Positions 21,829 through 33,118 of a stretch of 64,000 nt of DNA are shown here, piece after piece. The position numbers were made by a program, and so were the translations under genes. This stretch comes from Phaseolus vulgaris (lineage: Eukaryota; Streptophyta; Magnoliopsida; Fabales; Fabaceae), in contig NC_023750.2 in the NCBI RefSeq assembly GCF_000499845.2, positions 11,274,653-11,338,652 of the forward strand, in the 5' to 3' direction. How positions within the stretch are numbered: the first letter of the stretch is position 1; each line of letters opens with the position of its first letter. Below the pieces are notes generated by a model, which saw only the letters and a program-made list of their open reading frames with translations, made no database searches and was not told the DNA's origin.

Positions 21829-23346
21829 ATGGAGCCTACCGCTGGGAAGCCTGGCTTTCTCAGAAACGTTCTCATACGGTTACTCATCTTCGGCCTTTTC
21901 ATCGTCATCGTACGGTTCGCTTACGTCATCACCCTCGCCGGCGAATCCTGCACCCTCGGCGACTTCTGCTTCTTCTCTCCGTCGCTGAATCTCGCCATTG
22001 CCGGAACCAGATCCGGCGCTCTCGCCGCCCGCGCCGCCTCCGGCGGCGCGGCAGCACCCGAGCGCTACGCCAGTAAAGAGTGGATCAGCGGCGTTCGGTT
22101 CTACTCGTCTGTGTTCCAGGACCTCATCGCCGGCGGATTCCTCTCACCGGCGGCGAAGTCGCTCTGCCTGGAGACGCCGACCGGCCGCGACGTCCTCGCG
22201 CTTCACGAGATCGGCGTGACGGACGCTATTGGTATTTCGAAGAAGGCGTCGCCGCCGCTGGTGAAGTCCGGCGAGGCTCGCCGGATTCCGTTCGCGAACG
22301 GCACGTTCGACTTTGTGTTCGCTGGTGACGGCGCCCTCGAGAGATCGCCGCGGCCAGCGGAGTTTGCGGCGGAAATTGCCCGGACGCTCAAACCCGAAGG
22401 GTTTGCCGCGTTCCATGTAAAGGCCAATGACACTTACAGTTTTAATTCATTCGTTGATTTGTTCAATTTTTGTTGCAATGTGGTGAAAATAAACGACGTA
22501 TTAGGGTTTGATTCATCGATGTCTCCCGTAAGAGAACTCGTTGTGAAGAAAGAGCGTTATGGAATTGGTTCCGATTCTAATTCTGACTCCAATGCAGAAT
22601 GCTCTGTTCTAGAGTACAAGAAAAAGTTGGTTAGAAACGCTGAGGCATTAATTGAAGAGGAGCCACTGAAGCCATGGATCACTCTGAAGAGAAACGTGAA
22701 GAACATAAGGTACCTTTCTTCAATGGTCGATATAAGCTTTAAGGATAGGTATGTGTATGTTGATGTTGGAGCTAGAAGCTATGGTTCTAGTATTGGAAGT
22801 TGGTTTAGGAAACAGTATCCGAAACAGAACAAGACCTTTCATGTGTATGCAATTGAGGCTGACAGAACGTTTCATCAGGAGTATGGTTTGAAAAAAGGGG
22901 TTACTCTGTTGCCTTATGCTGCATGGGTTAGGAATGAAAGTTTGGTGTTTGAGATTAACCGTGGCCCTGGGGAGAAGGTTGAGGGTAAGGGCAGGGGCAT
23001 GGGGAGGATTCAACCATTGCAGTCTTCGGGTGGTTTTGATGGTGGTGAGGTTGAGAAGATTCCCGGGTTTGATTTTGCTGACTGGTTGAAGAACACGGTT
23101 TCAAAGAACGATTTTGTTGTGATGAAGATGGATGTGGAGGGTACGGAGTTTGATTTGATTCCCAGGTTGTTTGAAACTGGGGCTATATGTTTGGTGGATG
23201 AGATTTTTCTTGAGTGCCATTACAATAGGTGGCAGAGGTGTTGCCCTGGACAGAGGAGTCCCAAGTATGAGAAAACTTATGATCAGTGCTTGCAGCTCTT
23301 CACCTCTCTTAGACAGAGTGGAGTTCTTGTTCATCAATGGTTTTAA
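21829..23346 (+). CDS. membrane-anchored SAM-dependent methyltransferase-like protein (FkbM type)
   Basis: Uninterrupted 505-codon single-exon gene with GC-rich 5' coding sequence, clearly unlike the AT-rich surroundings. The N-terminus is short and basic and is followed by one hydrophobic segment (about residues 13-36), giving a likely type II membrane anchor, probably in the Golgi/endomembrane system. Residues about 82-210 resemble a degenerate class-I methyltransferase half ('FANGTFDFVFAGDGAL'). The C-terminal half (about 305-505) looks like an FkbM-type fold, with glycine motif 'YVDVGARSYGSSIG', acidic 'AIEAD' and 'VVMKMDVEGTEFDLI', then a Cys-rich 'HYNRWQRCCPG'. The substrate is unknown. 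The start fits: no in-frame ATG lies upstream, and the context is CCATGG. Two small upstream ORFs precede it. Confidence 0.93.
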   Translation: MEPTAGKPGFLRNVLIRLLIFGLFIVIVRFAYVITLAGESCTLGDFCFFSPSLNLAIAGTRSGALAARAASGGAAAPERYASKEWISGVRFYSSVFQDLIAGGFLSPAAKSLCLETPTGRDVLALHEIGVTDAIGISKKASPPLVKSGEARRIPFANGTFDFVFAGDGALERSPRPAEFAAEIARTLKPEGFAAFHVKANDTYSFNSFVDLFNFCCNVVKINDVLGFDSSMSPVRELVVKKERYGIGSDSNSDSNAECSVLEYKKKLVRNAEALIEEEPLKPWITLKRNVKNIRYLSSMVDISFKDRYVYVDVGARSYGSSIGSWFRKQYPKQNKTFHVYAIEADRTFHQEYGLKKGVTLLPYAAWVRNESLVFEINRGPGEKVEGKGRGMGRIQPLQSSGGFDGGEVEKIPGFDFADWLKNTVSKNDFVVMKMDVEGTEFDLIPRLFETGAICLVDEIFLECHYNRWQRCCPGQRSPKYEKTYDQCLQLFTSLRQSGVLVHQWF

Positions 23347-25643
23347 CTTGTAAAATTACCCGAAGGATCAAACCCTATATACACTTTCTGTACCATTCTT
23401 ATTTTACTGTTACCTTCTTCATGTTTTTTCCTCATAGTTTTCTTATTTTTTTTCCCCAGCCAATAGACAAGAGAGAGACAGAGACAGTACTTTACATTTT
23501 AAACTTCATTACATGTAACAGTTGCAACTGAAAATGAAAATCATCCCATTACAACATTCATATTTGCTACATATGTCTCTTTTATCTGTGTACATGTAGA
23601 ACATAATACTTTAAAGTTTAATCTGTTATTTTTATCCCAAAAGAATTTGATGATTCCTTTTGGCAGATTATTATTGAATAATTATTTCACTGGGTGATAA
23701 AATCGTTGGAGATATATGTCAAAAGGTTCTGTGAATGAACTGGGACCGAGTTTTCCGTGGCTCTGGCAGGAATACTGGACCTTAGAGATTTGAGACCAGT
23801 ACTCATTGCCCCAGGTGATGACTTTCCCGAAATTGTTTTCAGGCGCATATTGCTCGGAAAACACCATTACGATGAACTCAATCATTTGACAATAACAACC
23901 AATGAGACTGAACTAAAATCTTGCTTTATACTATTATTAATCAACAGACACTGGTATATTCTGGAGTGCTAAGTTGCAGTTTATCAGCTTGGTAGTATTC
24001 AGAGGATAACTGTTCTGATGATGTTACATGGTTTCTTACGTATCACTTATAAGCTGTTTATTGACTGTGTTATCTTAAACTATGCTTGTTAATGATTAGT
24101 AAAGCGAAAGCAGGTTATGATTAATTAGAGCAGCCATGTGATGATGTTGTACAAACATGTCATTTAGGTAGAATCCAGCGACGAGGTTGTTAAAATGTGG
24201 TTTTCTTTAGGTTAGTTCTCTGCATTTATGGAAAATGAGTAATGAGCTTGTAAATGCAAGGCCACATGCAAAACAGTGTGATATTGATACTTGATTTATA
24301 AACGAATAATGAGTTTGGTATTGATACTTGATTTTTGAACTGTCATTTATCTGGACATGACATTCTATAAAGTGCATGCTTCTCTATTCAAAGTAAGAGA
24401 CTCCTGCAAAACAGTACATTCAGAATCAGGGCTCAAACAATTCACAATAGCAACTGATAGTGTTATTGGAGGTTCCAATGATCCAACATTTACCCTTAAT
24501 ATAATTTCCAATCCTGTTAAAAGATTCAATGCCCCACTTGAAAAGTAGCAAGGGCAGATATCCAATGCCACTTTTCCTGGATCACTTTTCCTGGTGCAGA
24601 CAGGTTCTCAAGTGTTTTTAACTGTATCATGTGGGGTCTTGGTTGTTGAAAAAAAAAAGACTAACTTCATACTCGAGAAAAGGATCGTATATGGGATTGG
24701 GACATTTTGGCTAATTATTACTGACATCGAAATGGGGACAATAATTCTTGATGGTTTGCATCTTTCTTGATTTGTTCTCAAGATTCCAGATAGATACGAA
24801 CGCATGCTTTAGCAAATGAAGAGCAAAAGTTAAAGAATAGAGACAATTTTTTACAGCCATTAAAGAATATGGTATCAAATGAAGGCTTTGATGAAGTTTT
24901 TTAATATGGGTTAGAAATAGATACAGATTATAATGTGGCGCAGGTACAGGTGATTAGGCTTGTCCTAGTAACATTGCTTAACATATTCTGTTATCCACTT
25001 TATTTCTTTCTCTGTGTTAGCATAGAAGTGAAAACACAGGCATCAATTACATAGAGGTGTCATAGCAATATCCAGAAGCAATGCTATTGAATTTGGTTTA
25101 GTTCTCAATTAGATCCAGTATTGGTATGAGATTAGACTAATTCAAATATAATTCAAACTTGTTTTTATAGTCCATTGAATCTTTGCAAAACTAAATTCTA
25201 CAACAATTTGATCTGGTACGAAGAGAAAGATAAACACTTACAAATGCTTCTTTTTTCCCTTATCTCCTATTTCAATAATATAAAAAATTACTAGCTTGTA
25301 TTTGTTATTGTTAATTTAAATCTATATTTTAGAATATATAATTTAAAATATAATTTTAGATTGTAAAATTTAGAATATAATTTTGAATCACATTTATAGT
25401 TGAAAATTATGTACTTTGAAATATAAAATACATAATTTAAAAAAATTTAAATTGTATAATTTTAAATTTTATTTTAGATTATATCAGTCAGAATGTAATT
25501 TAAAAACAAATCCTTCTAAATTGCAAAACTGTAAATTATTACTAAATTAATAATTATAATTTTTTGGAAACAATAAATTCATAGTGTATTTATGAATAAA
25601 TTATTCTCAAATATTACTTGATATCTCTTATTTATTAAAATAT
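23347..25643. other. 3' flank and AT-rich intergenic DNA
   Basis: Holds the untranslated tail of the methyltransferase gene, of unknown length, then AT-rich DNA. Overlapping ORFs at 23682-23885 (minus) and 23757-23972 (plus, GTG start) look somewhat protein-like, but neither is recognised. From 25310 to 25560, words like ATAATTTAAAATATAATTTTAGA recur in a loose AT repeat. Confidence 0.5.
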
Positions 25644-25648
25644 AATAT
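25644..25648. repeat. target-site duplication AATAT, left of Tat-B
   Basis: AATAT, matching 63639-63643 nearly 38 kb away. Confidence 0.85.
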
Positions 25649-26490
25649 TGTCCCGGTCAGTCCTCGGTCATCAACCCAGATACTGACCTCAGACATCGTG
25701 CACCGATGCTTGGTGATGGAAGGGGACACACCTACCAGGGAATTGGTTAGTCTTTGATATTTGTATCCTAAGCCCCGATGTTAGAGATCGATATCGAACC
25801 CCACCAGTAGGGGAATAAGATCGAACATCGGTCGTCAGGACGTTGTAGAGGGTCACGTAAGGTGGGCCCGATAAGATAACAGTTAAAGACAAGAGATATG
25901 TGGGAAGCCTAAGTCACGAGGGATCCATGCATGTGGTGTGTATGACGCATGAAGGCGCAACGCGTGTGGATAATCCTAGGAGGTGTTAAGGCCCATTAGG
26001 GTTAGGCTTTCAAGGGAAAGTTGCATGCATGGCACTTGAAAACTTAGGGCACCCACGAAGCAGATGACGCTAGAGATTGGGTGCACAAGTTGGTACCCAA
26101 GTGGCCACTCTAACATTCGTTGCACTCCAGTTAAGGGAAGTTCATGTGCCAGATACGCTAAGATTCTATGAATAGCGGCGCAAGGACATTCTCCAAGGAA
26201 CCCTAATCAAGGGTAACAACGCAAAGGTAAATCCTAGTTTCAACCTATATAAAGGGTGTCAAAATCTTAGTAAGGTACGCAATTTCAAAGACTGAAGCTA
26301 ATATACACATTTGGTGTTTCTTTGCCCTAATACTGACTTGAGTGTCAGAGTGCAAACGGCCGTTAGAGCGCCTCTTTGTCTGTTGCAGGTGAGAGATTTC
26401 TTGATCAAGAAGGCACGTTCCTCAGGCAAGACTAAAGGGCGACATCAGTTGTTAGAGTCAACCGGCGGAGCAAGTCAATCGACAGGAACA
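25649..26490 (+). repeat. Tat-B 5' LTR
   Basis: TGTCCCGGTCAG...GGAACA, 842 bp, with TATATAAA at 26246-26253. Its 3' third resembles the Tat-A LTR (shared ACTGACTTGAGYGTC and GTGCAAACGGCCGTTAG), so the two are related subfamilies. Confidence 0.93.
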
Positions 26491-26510
26491 TTTGGCGCCC
26501 ACCGTGGGGC
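26491..26510 (+). other. Tat-B primer binding site
   Basis: Identical over 20 nt to the Tat-A site at 4107-4126. Confidence 0.85.
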
Positions 26511-26562
26511 CCGTTAAAACAAGATCCCACTCACAGTTACATTAAGAGTCTTTACCAACAAT

Positions 26563-27830
26563 ATGAGGAGTACGAGGCAAGCAGCTGCTGGATCCGCAGG
26601 AAGGGTACCCTTCGGGGGGGGGGGGGGGGGGGGGACAACGTTACCACGCAACAAATCTTGGATACGATGCGTGCCCTCCAAGCAGAAGTAGCGGCTTCCC
26701 GAGCGGACAACGCAAAATTGCGCAGAGCTAATGAAGAACTACATAGGGATTTGCAACATGTAGGGGACTGCGCGACAGACGAACGTGCCCCGCCGGCACC
26801 ACCTAGGGCATGTCCCATGCCGTTCTCACAAGCAATCATGAATACGGCGTTACCAACGACGTCTCTGGGCCTGAAGGTCTCCTTAACAGGAGTAGAGGAC
26901 CTAGAGGCCCATCTCACAACGTTCCACACCCAGATGATGCTCACTGGAGGATCTGACGCCGTGTACTGCAAAATGCTGATGAGCACACTATCGGGCACGA
27001 CGTTGGAGTGGTTCGTTAGCCTTCCCGACGGACACATCACCAACTTCGACCAGTTTTCTACACTATTCAGGGAGCAGTACCTTGTGAACAAGGCCCCCAC
27101 CCGACTTTCTTATGATGTTTTCGATGTCAAACAGTACTAGGGGGAGTCCATGAAGGACTACTTGAACAGGTTCCTTGTTCAAGTGGTGAGATTGAAGCCC
27201 ACTAATGAAGCCATGATAGTACATGCCTTTGTCCAGGGAATGCTGCCGGGACCTTTCAGTGAGTCACTACTAAGGTTCTACCTGAAGACGTTCACAGAGA
27301 TTAGACGTCGTGCGTTAGCACACATCGCCGCAAATTATCGAGTAACGCAGAAACAAGGTCTTGTCGGCCCCGCCCGACCTCGAGCGGCAGCACGACCTCC
27401 ACCAATGAGGGTGCATGAGGAAACGACGGAGAAAAAGGGGGTGGGAAAGCCCTATGAGCGGACTCACACACGCGCACGAAAAGACCCACCCCCGAAGCAT
27501 AACTTTCGTGTGGAACTCAAGCAGTTGATCGCCATCCCGAACATAGCAGCGAATTGAAGGTACCAGCGAAGACAGATAGGAAGATGGGCCCCAACAAGAA
27601 CGCTTGGTGTGAATTTCACTAGGAAAATGGCCACTACACACAAAATTGTTTGGCCTTGGTGCATCAACTAGATGAACTGGTGAAGAGCGGTTTCTTGAAG
27701 GACTATCTTCAAGAGGCACAAAACGACCAGGTGTTGGTAGCTGCGGGAGCGGATCAGGTCAGGGGCACGAGGTGCCTATCCATGGAGAGGTAAACACTAT
27801 CTTGGGAGGATTCCCAGGAGGAGGAGGGTG
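26563..27830 (+). pseudogene. Tat-B gag (broken)
   Basis: The likely start is the ATG at 26563 (MRSTRQ). A run of 21 G at 26614-26634 separates it from the conserved frame that opens at 26658, and the run length puts the two parts out of frame. The capsid block 'AHLTTFHTQMML' and 'WFVSLPDGHI' is followed by an in-frame TAG at 27138-27140, a frame change near 27550 and another TAG in the nucleocapsid near 27620, inside the CX2HX4HX4C knuckle region. It encodes structural Gag of the Tat kind but is no longer translatable as one protein. Confidence 0.87.
26614..26634 (+). repeat. G21 homopolymer in Tat-B gag
   Basis: Twenty-one consecutive G residues inside the N-terminal gag coding region. Its length is incompatible with the downstream frame. 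It may be a slippage product or an assembly error. Confidence 0.8.
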
Positions 27831-28528
27831 CACCGCCTCCCAGCAAAAGAAGTACGCACGAGAGGTGATGGCGGTGGAGGTACTACAAACGGACTTTATC
27901 CCCGACGTCGGCCTCACCTTCACGAAAGCCGACCTCTAGGATGTCATACCTCACGATAATGATCTGGTGGTAATCTCGCTAGTCACAGCTGGGAGGAGGG
28001 TGCGTCGTGTCCTTGTAGACCAAGGAAGTTCGACAGATGTTATGTTCCTGACAACCTTCAACCGTTTGCTGCTATCCACGAACCAATTAAAGCCCTACAC
28101 CGGATGTTTGTATGGTTTTGCAGGAGACGAGGTGGAGGTTCGCGGGCACATCGAGTTGAGGACAACATTCACAAATGGCACGTCTTCACGCATTACAAGT
28201 ATCAGGTACCTCGTCGTTAACGCTCCATCGGCTTATAACATACTGTTGGGGAGACCGACCTTAAACAGGTTGGGAGCACTCCCCTCCACGAGGCACATGA
28301 GGATGAAATTGCCTTCCCTCGAGGGGGCAATGATCACCATCAAGTCCGACCAAAGGGAGGCTAAGAAGTGTTACGAAAACAGCCTCAAGACGAAGATAGG
28401 GGTGTTTTCTGTCACAACTAGACCACCGAGGGAAGACGGAGTGACCCGTGAAGAGATCGTCCAAGAAAACCGACCCAAGCCCGCTGGAGGTGTGGTAGAG
28501 AAGGAGATTGGAGGAAAGATGTTCAAAC
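27831..28528 (+). pseudogene. Tat-B protease and linker to RT (5' part)
   Basis: Retropepsin domain with 'VLVDQGSSTDVMF' (about 28009-28047) and 'YNILLGRPTLNRLGA', then a linker ending 'VEKEIGGKMFKL' exactly at the copia insertion point. An in-frame TAG lies upstream near 27937. The catalytic Asp-Gln-Gly is intact. The apparent ORF continuing to 28623 is a fusion with copia LTR sequence and has no meaning for the Tat protein. Confidence 0.87.
28524..28528. repeat. target-site duplication CAAAC, left of copia element
   Basis: CAAAC of Tat-B, repeated at 56252-56256. Confidence 0.92.
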
Positions 28529-29620
28529 TGTTGAACCTTGTGATGTTCAATGTTTTGAAGAGTCCAAATCCTTTGAAGGATGTTGAAGCCTCTGCTTTGC
28601 TTGATGTTGCTGTGCTGGTTTAAGCTTTGTTCTGGGGTAGTTTATATGTTGTAATCCACCCTTTGATTAAATCTCAAGCAATTAACATCTCAATCTTTAT
28701 GAAAGTAAAATGTTTTTCAAACTAAGTTGAAACAACCGATTGTTTATACTTAGGTGTTTTGAGAAAGATTGAAAACTGTTTTTGAATGGTTGAAACTGTT
28801 AAGTACCAAAACAACCGATTGATTCGAGGAAACAACCGATTGTTTGTTTTGGAACCATAACAGAAAAACTGTTTTCTGTTTGACTGAGCTTTAAATGTTT
28901 TAACTGTTTACGCTCCAATCATTAAATGCTTTGACCAATCTTTTAATGCAATTTAAGAGTTTGTTAAGATTTGATAACAAACTACACCTTTGAATAAATT
29001 CAGAAAAAAAGATTTGAGTATTAAGAATCTTTGACAAAGTTTTTCAAAAGAGTTTTTCAAAGTGCTGAGATTGCTAAGAGTTTGTGGTTGATCAAAGTGT
29101 TGGAATAGGATTTTACTTGTATTGATTTCAGATATTCATCTGTAACAAGTTTAATCTTTGTACTCTGTTGAACAATTCCTTTTGTGTGTTTGCTGAGATT
29201 GGCTGTGTGTTCTTGAGGTGTTCAAGATCAACAATCTTAGTGTTAGCCAAGGAGAGTGTGTTTCTTGAGGTGTTCAAGGTCATTCTCTTGGTTGTGGTGT
29301 AAGTGTTCAAGTGGTGATTACTTAGTGGATTTCCTCAAGGTTCTGAGAAGACTGGATGTAGCTCTGGATTTGGAGTGAACCAGTATAAACAACTGTGTAC
29401 AATCTCTCTATCCCTATCTCTTTAAATTTAGTTTTGTCATTTTAAAACTGGTATAAACAACCGATTGTTTTTCCAGCTTTGTGCTTTTGCTTTGTGTTTT
29501 GAAAAACTGAATCCTTAATCAAGGTTTTCTTGAAGAATTTTCATTCTAAGCTTAAAAGTTTACTAAAATCTTTCTTAAACAATTCACCCCCCCTCTCGTT
29601 TAAGGCCATATATTCTAACA
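28529..29620 (+). repeat. copia 5' LTR
   Basis: 1092 bp. It carries the near-palindrome AACAACCGATTGTT singly at 28731, as a pair at 28810/28831 (the first member with one changed base) and singly at 29457. The 3' LTR has a pair at the last place, so one 21-bp unit was lost here. Confidence 0.93.
28810..28845 (+). repeat. paired 14-bp near-palindromes, 21-bp spacing (5' LTR)
   Basis: Copies at 28810 and 28831 of AACAACCGATTGTT-like sequence. The same pair is at 55420/55441 in the 3' LTR. Confidence 0.8.
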
Positions 29621-29636
29621 ATTGGTATCAGAGCTT
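29621..29636 (+). other. copia primer binding site
   Basis: TGGTATCAGAGC at 29623-29634, two bases after the LTR, is the usual initiator-Met tRNA priming site of plant LTR elements. Confidence 0.9.
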
Positions 29637-29679
29637 GGTTCTTGAAAGTTATTCAAGTTGATCTAAAAATCTTTTTTCT

Positions 29680-30771
29680 ATGGCTGGAAAACTATCTTTT
29701 GAGGAGGGTGCTTCAATCTACAAACCACCTTTATTCTGTGGATTGAATTATAAGTTTTGGGAAGCAAGAATGAAAATCTTTATTGAATCCATTGATCAAA
29801 GAATTTGGGATTCAATTGAGAATGGTCCTTACATTCCAAAGTTCAAAAAGGATAATTCTTTCATTGCAAAACCTTTGTCCAAATGGACAAATGATGAATG
29901 TAAGAAGGCCCAGCTTGATCGGTCTGCTCAAAACATTATAGCTTCTGCACTAGATACTAATGAATTTTGTAGGATATCAAAGTGCAAAACTGCTAAGGAA
30001 ATGTGGGAGACACTCAAGGCTGCTCATGAACCAATGGAAGCAATGACAAAGAGTCAATCAAGAAGGACAAGAAGACAAAATAAGAAAAGCCTCAATCTTT
30101 GATTCATGGCCAGAAAGGAGGATGACTCAAGTAGTGTAAGTTCATCAAACTCCTCAAATTCTGAAAATTATGGTCAATTGCTTCAAGCCTTTCAAGAAAC
30201 GCATGAAGAAGCCAACCAATTGGCTCTCTTAAACAATCGGTTAAAAGAGAAGAACAGCTGGCTAGAAAACAGAGTAAAGACACTAGAAGAGGATTTAGAA
30301 CATTCAAAAACAGATTTTGAAAATCTGGAAATCATTTACAAAAACTCCTCTTGCAAGTGTGACACTCTAGTTTGTGAAAATTGCGAAAATCTTGAAAAGA
30401 AGGTTCACTATCTTGTTAAAATAGTGGATAAGCTTTTTAAAGGCCAATCCAACTTTGAGAGTGTGCTAGCATCTCAAAATTGTGTTTTTGGAAAATCTGG
30501 ATTGGGTTTTAATCCACAAAACAAACAAGATAGATTTTCAAAATCATTTTCGAAAATGCCAGAAAAACAATCGATTGGACCATCGAAACAACCGATTGTT
30601 ACATGCTTCTATTGCATGAAAAGAGGTCATTCTGTGAGGTTCTGTAAAATCAGAAAACATGTTGTTCCTAAAGGGCTTATGAAGTGGATTCCAAAGGGAA
30701 ATAAAGCTTTAAATGATAAGTATAAACCAGATGGACCCACATTCATAAGGGGACCAAATCTTTTTACTTGA
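29680..30771 (+). pseudogene. copia gag (internally deleted, nonsense codons)
   Basis: Starts MAGKLSFEEG at 29680. The N-terminal block with 'YKPPLFCGLNYKFWEARM' is typical of copia gag. After 'MWETLKAAHE' the UBN2 central region appears to be missing and the text jumps to a Lys/Arg-rich, then acidic/Ser-rich, coiled-coil segment. A TGA at 30100-30102 interrupts the same frame. A zinc knuckle CX2CX4HX4C ('CFYCMKRGHSVRFC') is near residue 308. The frame ends with TGA at 30769-30771, then TAG at 30784-30786, before pol resumes in the same frame. A pair of the 21-bp-spaced motif lies at 30566/30587 in coding sequence. Confidence 0.85.
30566..30600 (+). repeat. paired near-palindromes, 21-bp spacing (inside copia gag)
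   Basis: AACAATCGATTG-like at 30566 and AACAACCGATTGTT at 30587, encoding Lys-Gln-(Ser/Pro)-Ile twice in frame just before the zinc knuckle. Confidence 0.75.
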
Positions 30772-30867
30772 AAATCTCTTTTGTAGGAAATCTTGGAGGA
30801 GAGCAAGCAACTTTGGTACTTGGACAGTGGATGCTCCAAGCATATGATAGGGGACAAATCAAAGTTC
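30772..30867 (+). pseudogene. copia pol part 1: start of protease-like segment
   Basis: Encodes 'LWYLDSGCSKHM', the copia protease active-site block with Asp-Ser-Gly, then stops at the CRM-like insertion. It continues at 39749. Confidence 0.85.
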
Positions 30868-30872
30868 CTGAG
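30868..30872. repeat. target-site duplication CTGAG, left of CRM-like element
   Basis: CTGAG of copia pol, repeated at 39744-39748. Confidence 0.92.
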
Positions 30873-31893
30873 TGATGGAGATCAAGCTCAAGTGGACATG
30901 GAGGCCAATCATCAAGAGCAAGAAGAGGTTGAGGCTCAAATGGAGGACGCTCATGGAGTTCAAAGCTCACCTCAAAGGCTTACAAGGAGCATGTTCAAGG
31001 CTTTAGGAGCTAATGGACGTTTGTTTTCTCTTTTTATAATTTCTTTGTTTGAAGGTGCTTAGAGGGAAACATTAGAAACCTCTTTTGTCAAAGCATCTTT
31101 AGGTCTTTAGTTTAGGAGTCTTAGGGGGGTGTGCGTTTAGTAGAGAGGTGTAGGAGTAATAGGGAGGTGCCAAAGTGAGAGAGGAAGTCTCACCTTCCTC
31201 ATGCTTGGCGCCACTTTCATGTAATTTGGAGGGAATTTTGAATTTAATTAGCTTTGCATTTCAGCACCTCTAGGCTATAAATAAAGGTGCTTAGCTTGTA
31301 CAATTCAGATTTGAATTTTGAATTAGAGAAACTCTACTCAATTTGAGAGAGAATTGGAGAGCTTTGTGCCTTCCTCACTTAGTCTTATCTTGAGTGTTCA
31401 TGGTTACCTCAAGTGGCGGCATAGCACACTCATCTTGGAGTCTCCATCCTCTAAGTGGCGTGTTCATCCAACCATTCCTCCATCTTCATGAGCTTTCTCT
31501 TCTCCTTCCTTTCTTCTCTTTTTATGTTCATGTCTTAGCTTGCTTCCTTTGCTTTTCCAGTTCGGTTCTCTAGCTTCTTTTGGCTTTTGCTTCGGTCATT
31601 TTTAATTCTGCTGTGCATCTTTTCTTCTTCTTCATTTCTAGCTTAATTGTTCGGTACATTTATGTTCTTAAGCTTTTTGTTCGATGCTTTTGCCTTTTCA
31701 TTCATTTTGTTCGGTTCAATTTGACAATATATGGAACTTCCACATGAGTTTGGGTTTTGGTACTAGTCTTGGTGAGTTCTTGATCACAGAACCTTGATCC
31801 AATTCTATCATAAAGTTTCTATCTCATATCCAACTCAAGATGATTCCTAAGAATGTCAAGAATCATTCATATTGTGCTATTGGAATCACATCA
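30873..31893 (+). repeat. CRM-like 5' LTR
   Basis: 1021 bp with TATAAATA at 31276-31283. Its first 190 bp encode the same open peptide that ends pol in the 3' LTR (Glu/Gln-rich, then '[11 protein letters not shown]'). Confidence 0.93.
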
Positions 31894-31895
31894 TG

Positions 31896-31907
31896 TGGTA
31901 TCATGAG
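31896..31907 (+). other. CRM-like element primer binding site
   Basis: TGGTATCATGAG, two bases after the LTR, is a Met-tRNA-type site with one base changed from the usual TGGTATCAGAGC. Confidence 0.75.
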
Positions 31908-33118
31908 TTTAGGTGTGTTCTTGTTTAATTTTTGAGTTGTGTTGCACTTTAATTTCAAGAGCTCTTTAATTCTTGCAATTTACCTTTCTGTTTTAGGCTT
32001 ATTTGAGTTTTTATTGCTGTTTTCTTTATTTTTGCCTATCATATGTTTGAGTATTTTCCTTTTTGAATCCATACAAGTTTTTTGTCTTAGTCTTGTTTTT
32101 CCATAATTGTCATCACTTTTTGTAGTACTTTTATTGAATTTTTTGTTTCTTGCTTTGGTGTCATATAATTTTTTCTGAGTTTGATATTTGAGTTTGTGGT
32201 GCATTTTCTGTTTTAGAATTGAGTTCATACTTGTATTCTAGACCTATACAAGTTCATATACATCATTTTCCATTATGTCTTTGCTAGTTCATAATTCTGT
32301 TTTTCATTCCTATTAGGATTCCTCTGTTTTTTCTGAAAACGTGCTTATTGTTTTTCCTTATTGCAATTGATTTACTCACTGGAAAATTCTGAAATTCTGG
32401 ATTTGTGTTATTCAAAGTTTTAGAAAAGATTAGAAAAAAGAAGTACTCAAAAATTCAAAGTACACAAAAAATGATAAATAAAATACAAAAAGTGTACAAT
32501 TCTGCTGAAAAAAATACAGTAATCTGGCAGCGATTTTAAAAAATTTATCTCAATTAATTGGCTTACTGTTTTTGAGTAATTCCAGTGCCATTTTTGAGCT
32601 AAGATCTTGAAGTTTCTGTGGTTAAAATTTCATAATCCAGTTCGCTTTATATCGTTCCAGTTAAATCAGTGAACATCAAGCACAGTTTGCATAAAAAATA
32701 TTTTCCAGTAGCTTATTTTTGTTTTTCTTCATCTACTCTAGTGCTTTTCTTTAAGTATTCTTTTGAGTGCCTACTTTTTCATTGAGTTCCTTATTTTCTT
32801 GCTTGTCTTTTGTTCATTAATCTTTGAGTTTGTCATACATCTAGTATTCCTTTTGTTATAGCCTTTTATTGTTTATACCTTTTCTTGTTTGTCTTTATTG
32901 CTTCATTGGTTTTGTTGTGGTTGGCTTTGAGATTGGTGTGCCTTGCTTTGACATCTTTCATTTGAGGATTCCTAAGAACTCAAGATCAGCTTGGTGCACG
33001 GACATTATTTCTTTGAGAGTGACTTCTTTTTCTGGCCAATTTCACTTCGGCAATTTGGTTGCCAAATTAATTTTTGCTAACTTTGTTTCTTAACTTGTTT
33101 GCTGTTTTTCATTTGCAA
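31908..33118 (+). other. T-rich untranslated leader of CRM-like element
   Basis: About 1.2 kb of T-rich, ATG-poor sequence between primer site and gag. ORFs at 31980-32228 (minus) and 32869-33093 show nothing recognisable. Confidence 0.7.

Noticed and set aside
22144..22433. Minus-strand ORFs inside the methyltransferase gene
   Set aside because: Explained by the GC-rich codon use of the real gene; no domains.
23682..23972. Overlapping protein-like ORFs on both strands downstream of the methyltransferase gene
   Set aside because: No recognisable domain, short, the plus ORF needs a GTG start, and both lie in a likely 3' untranslated or intergenic region.
28529..28623. Extension of the Tat-B protease ORF to 28623
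   Set aside because: The last part is copia LTR sequence; the host frame stops at 28528.
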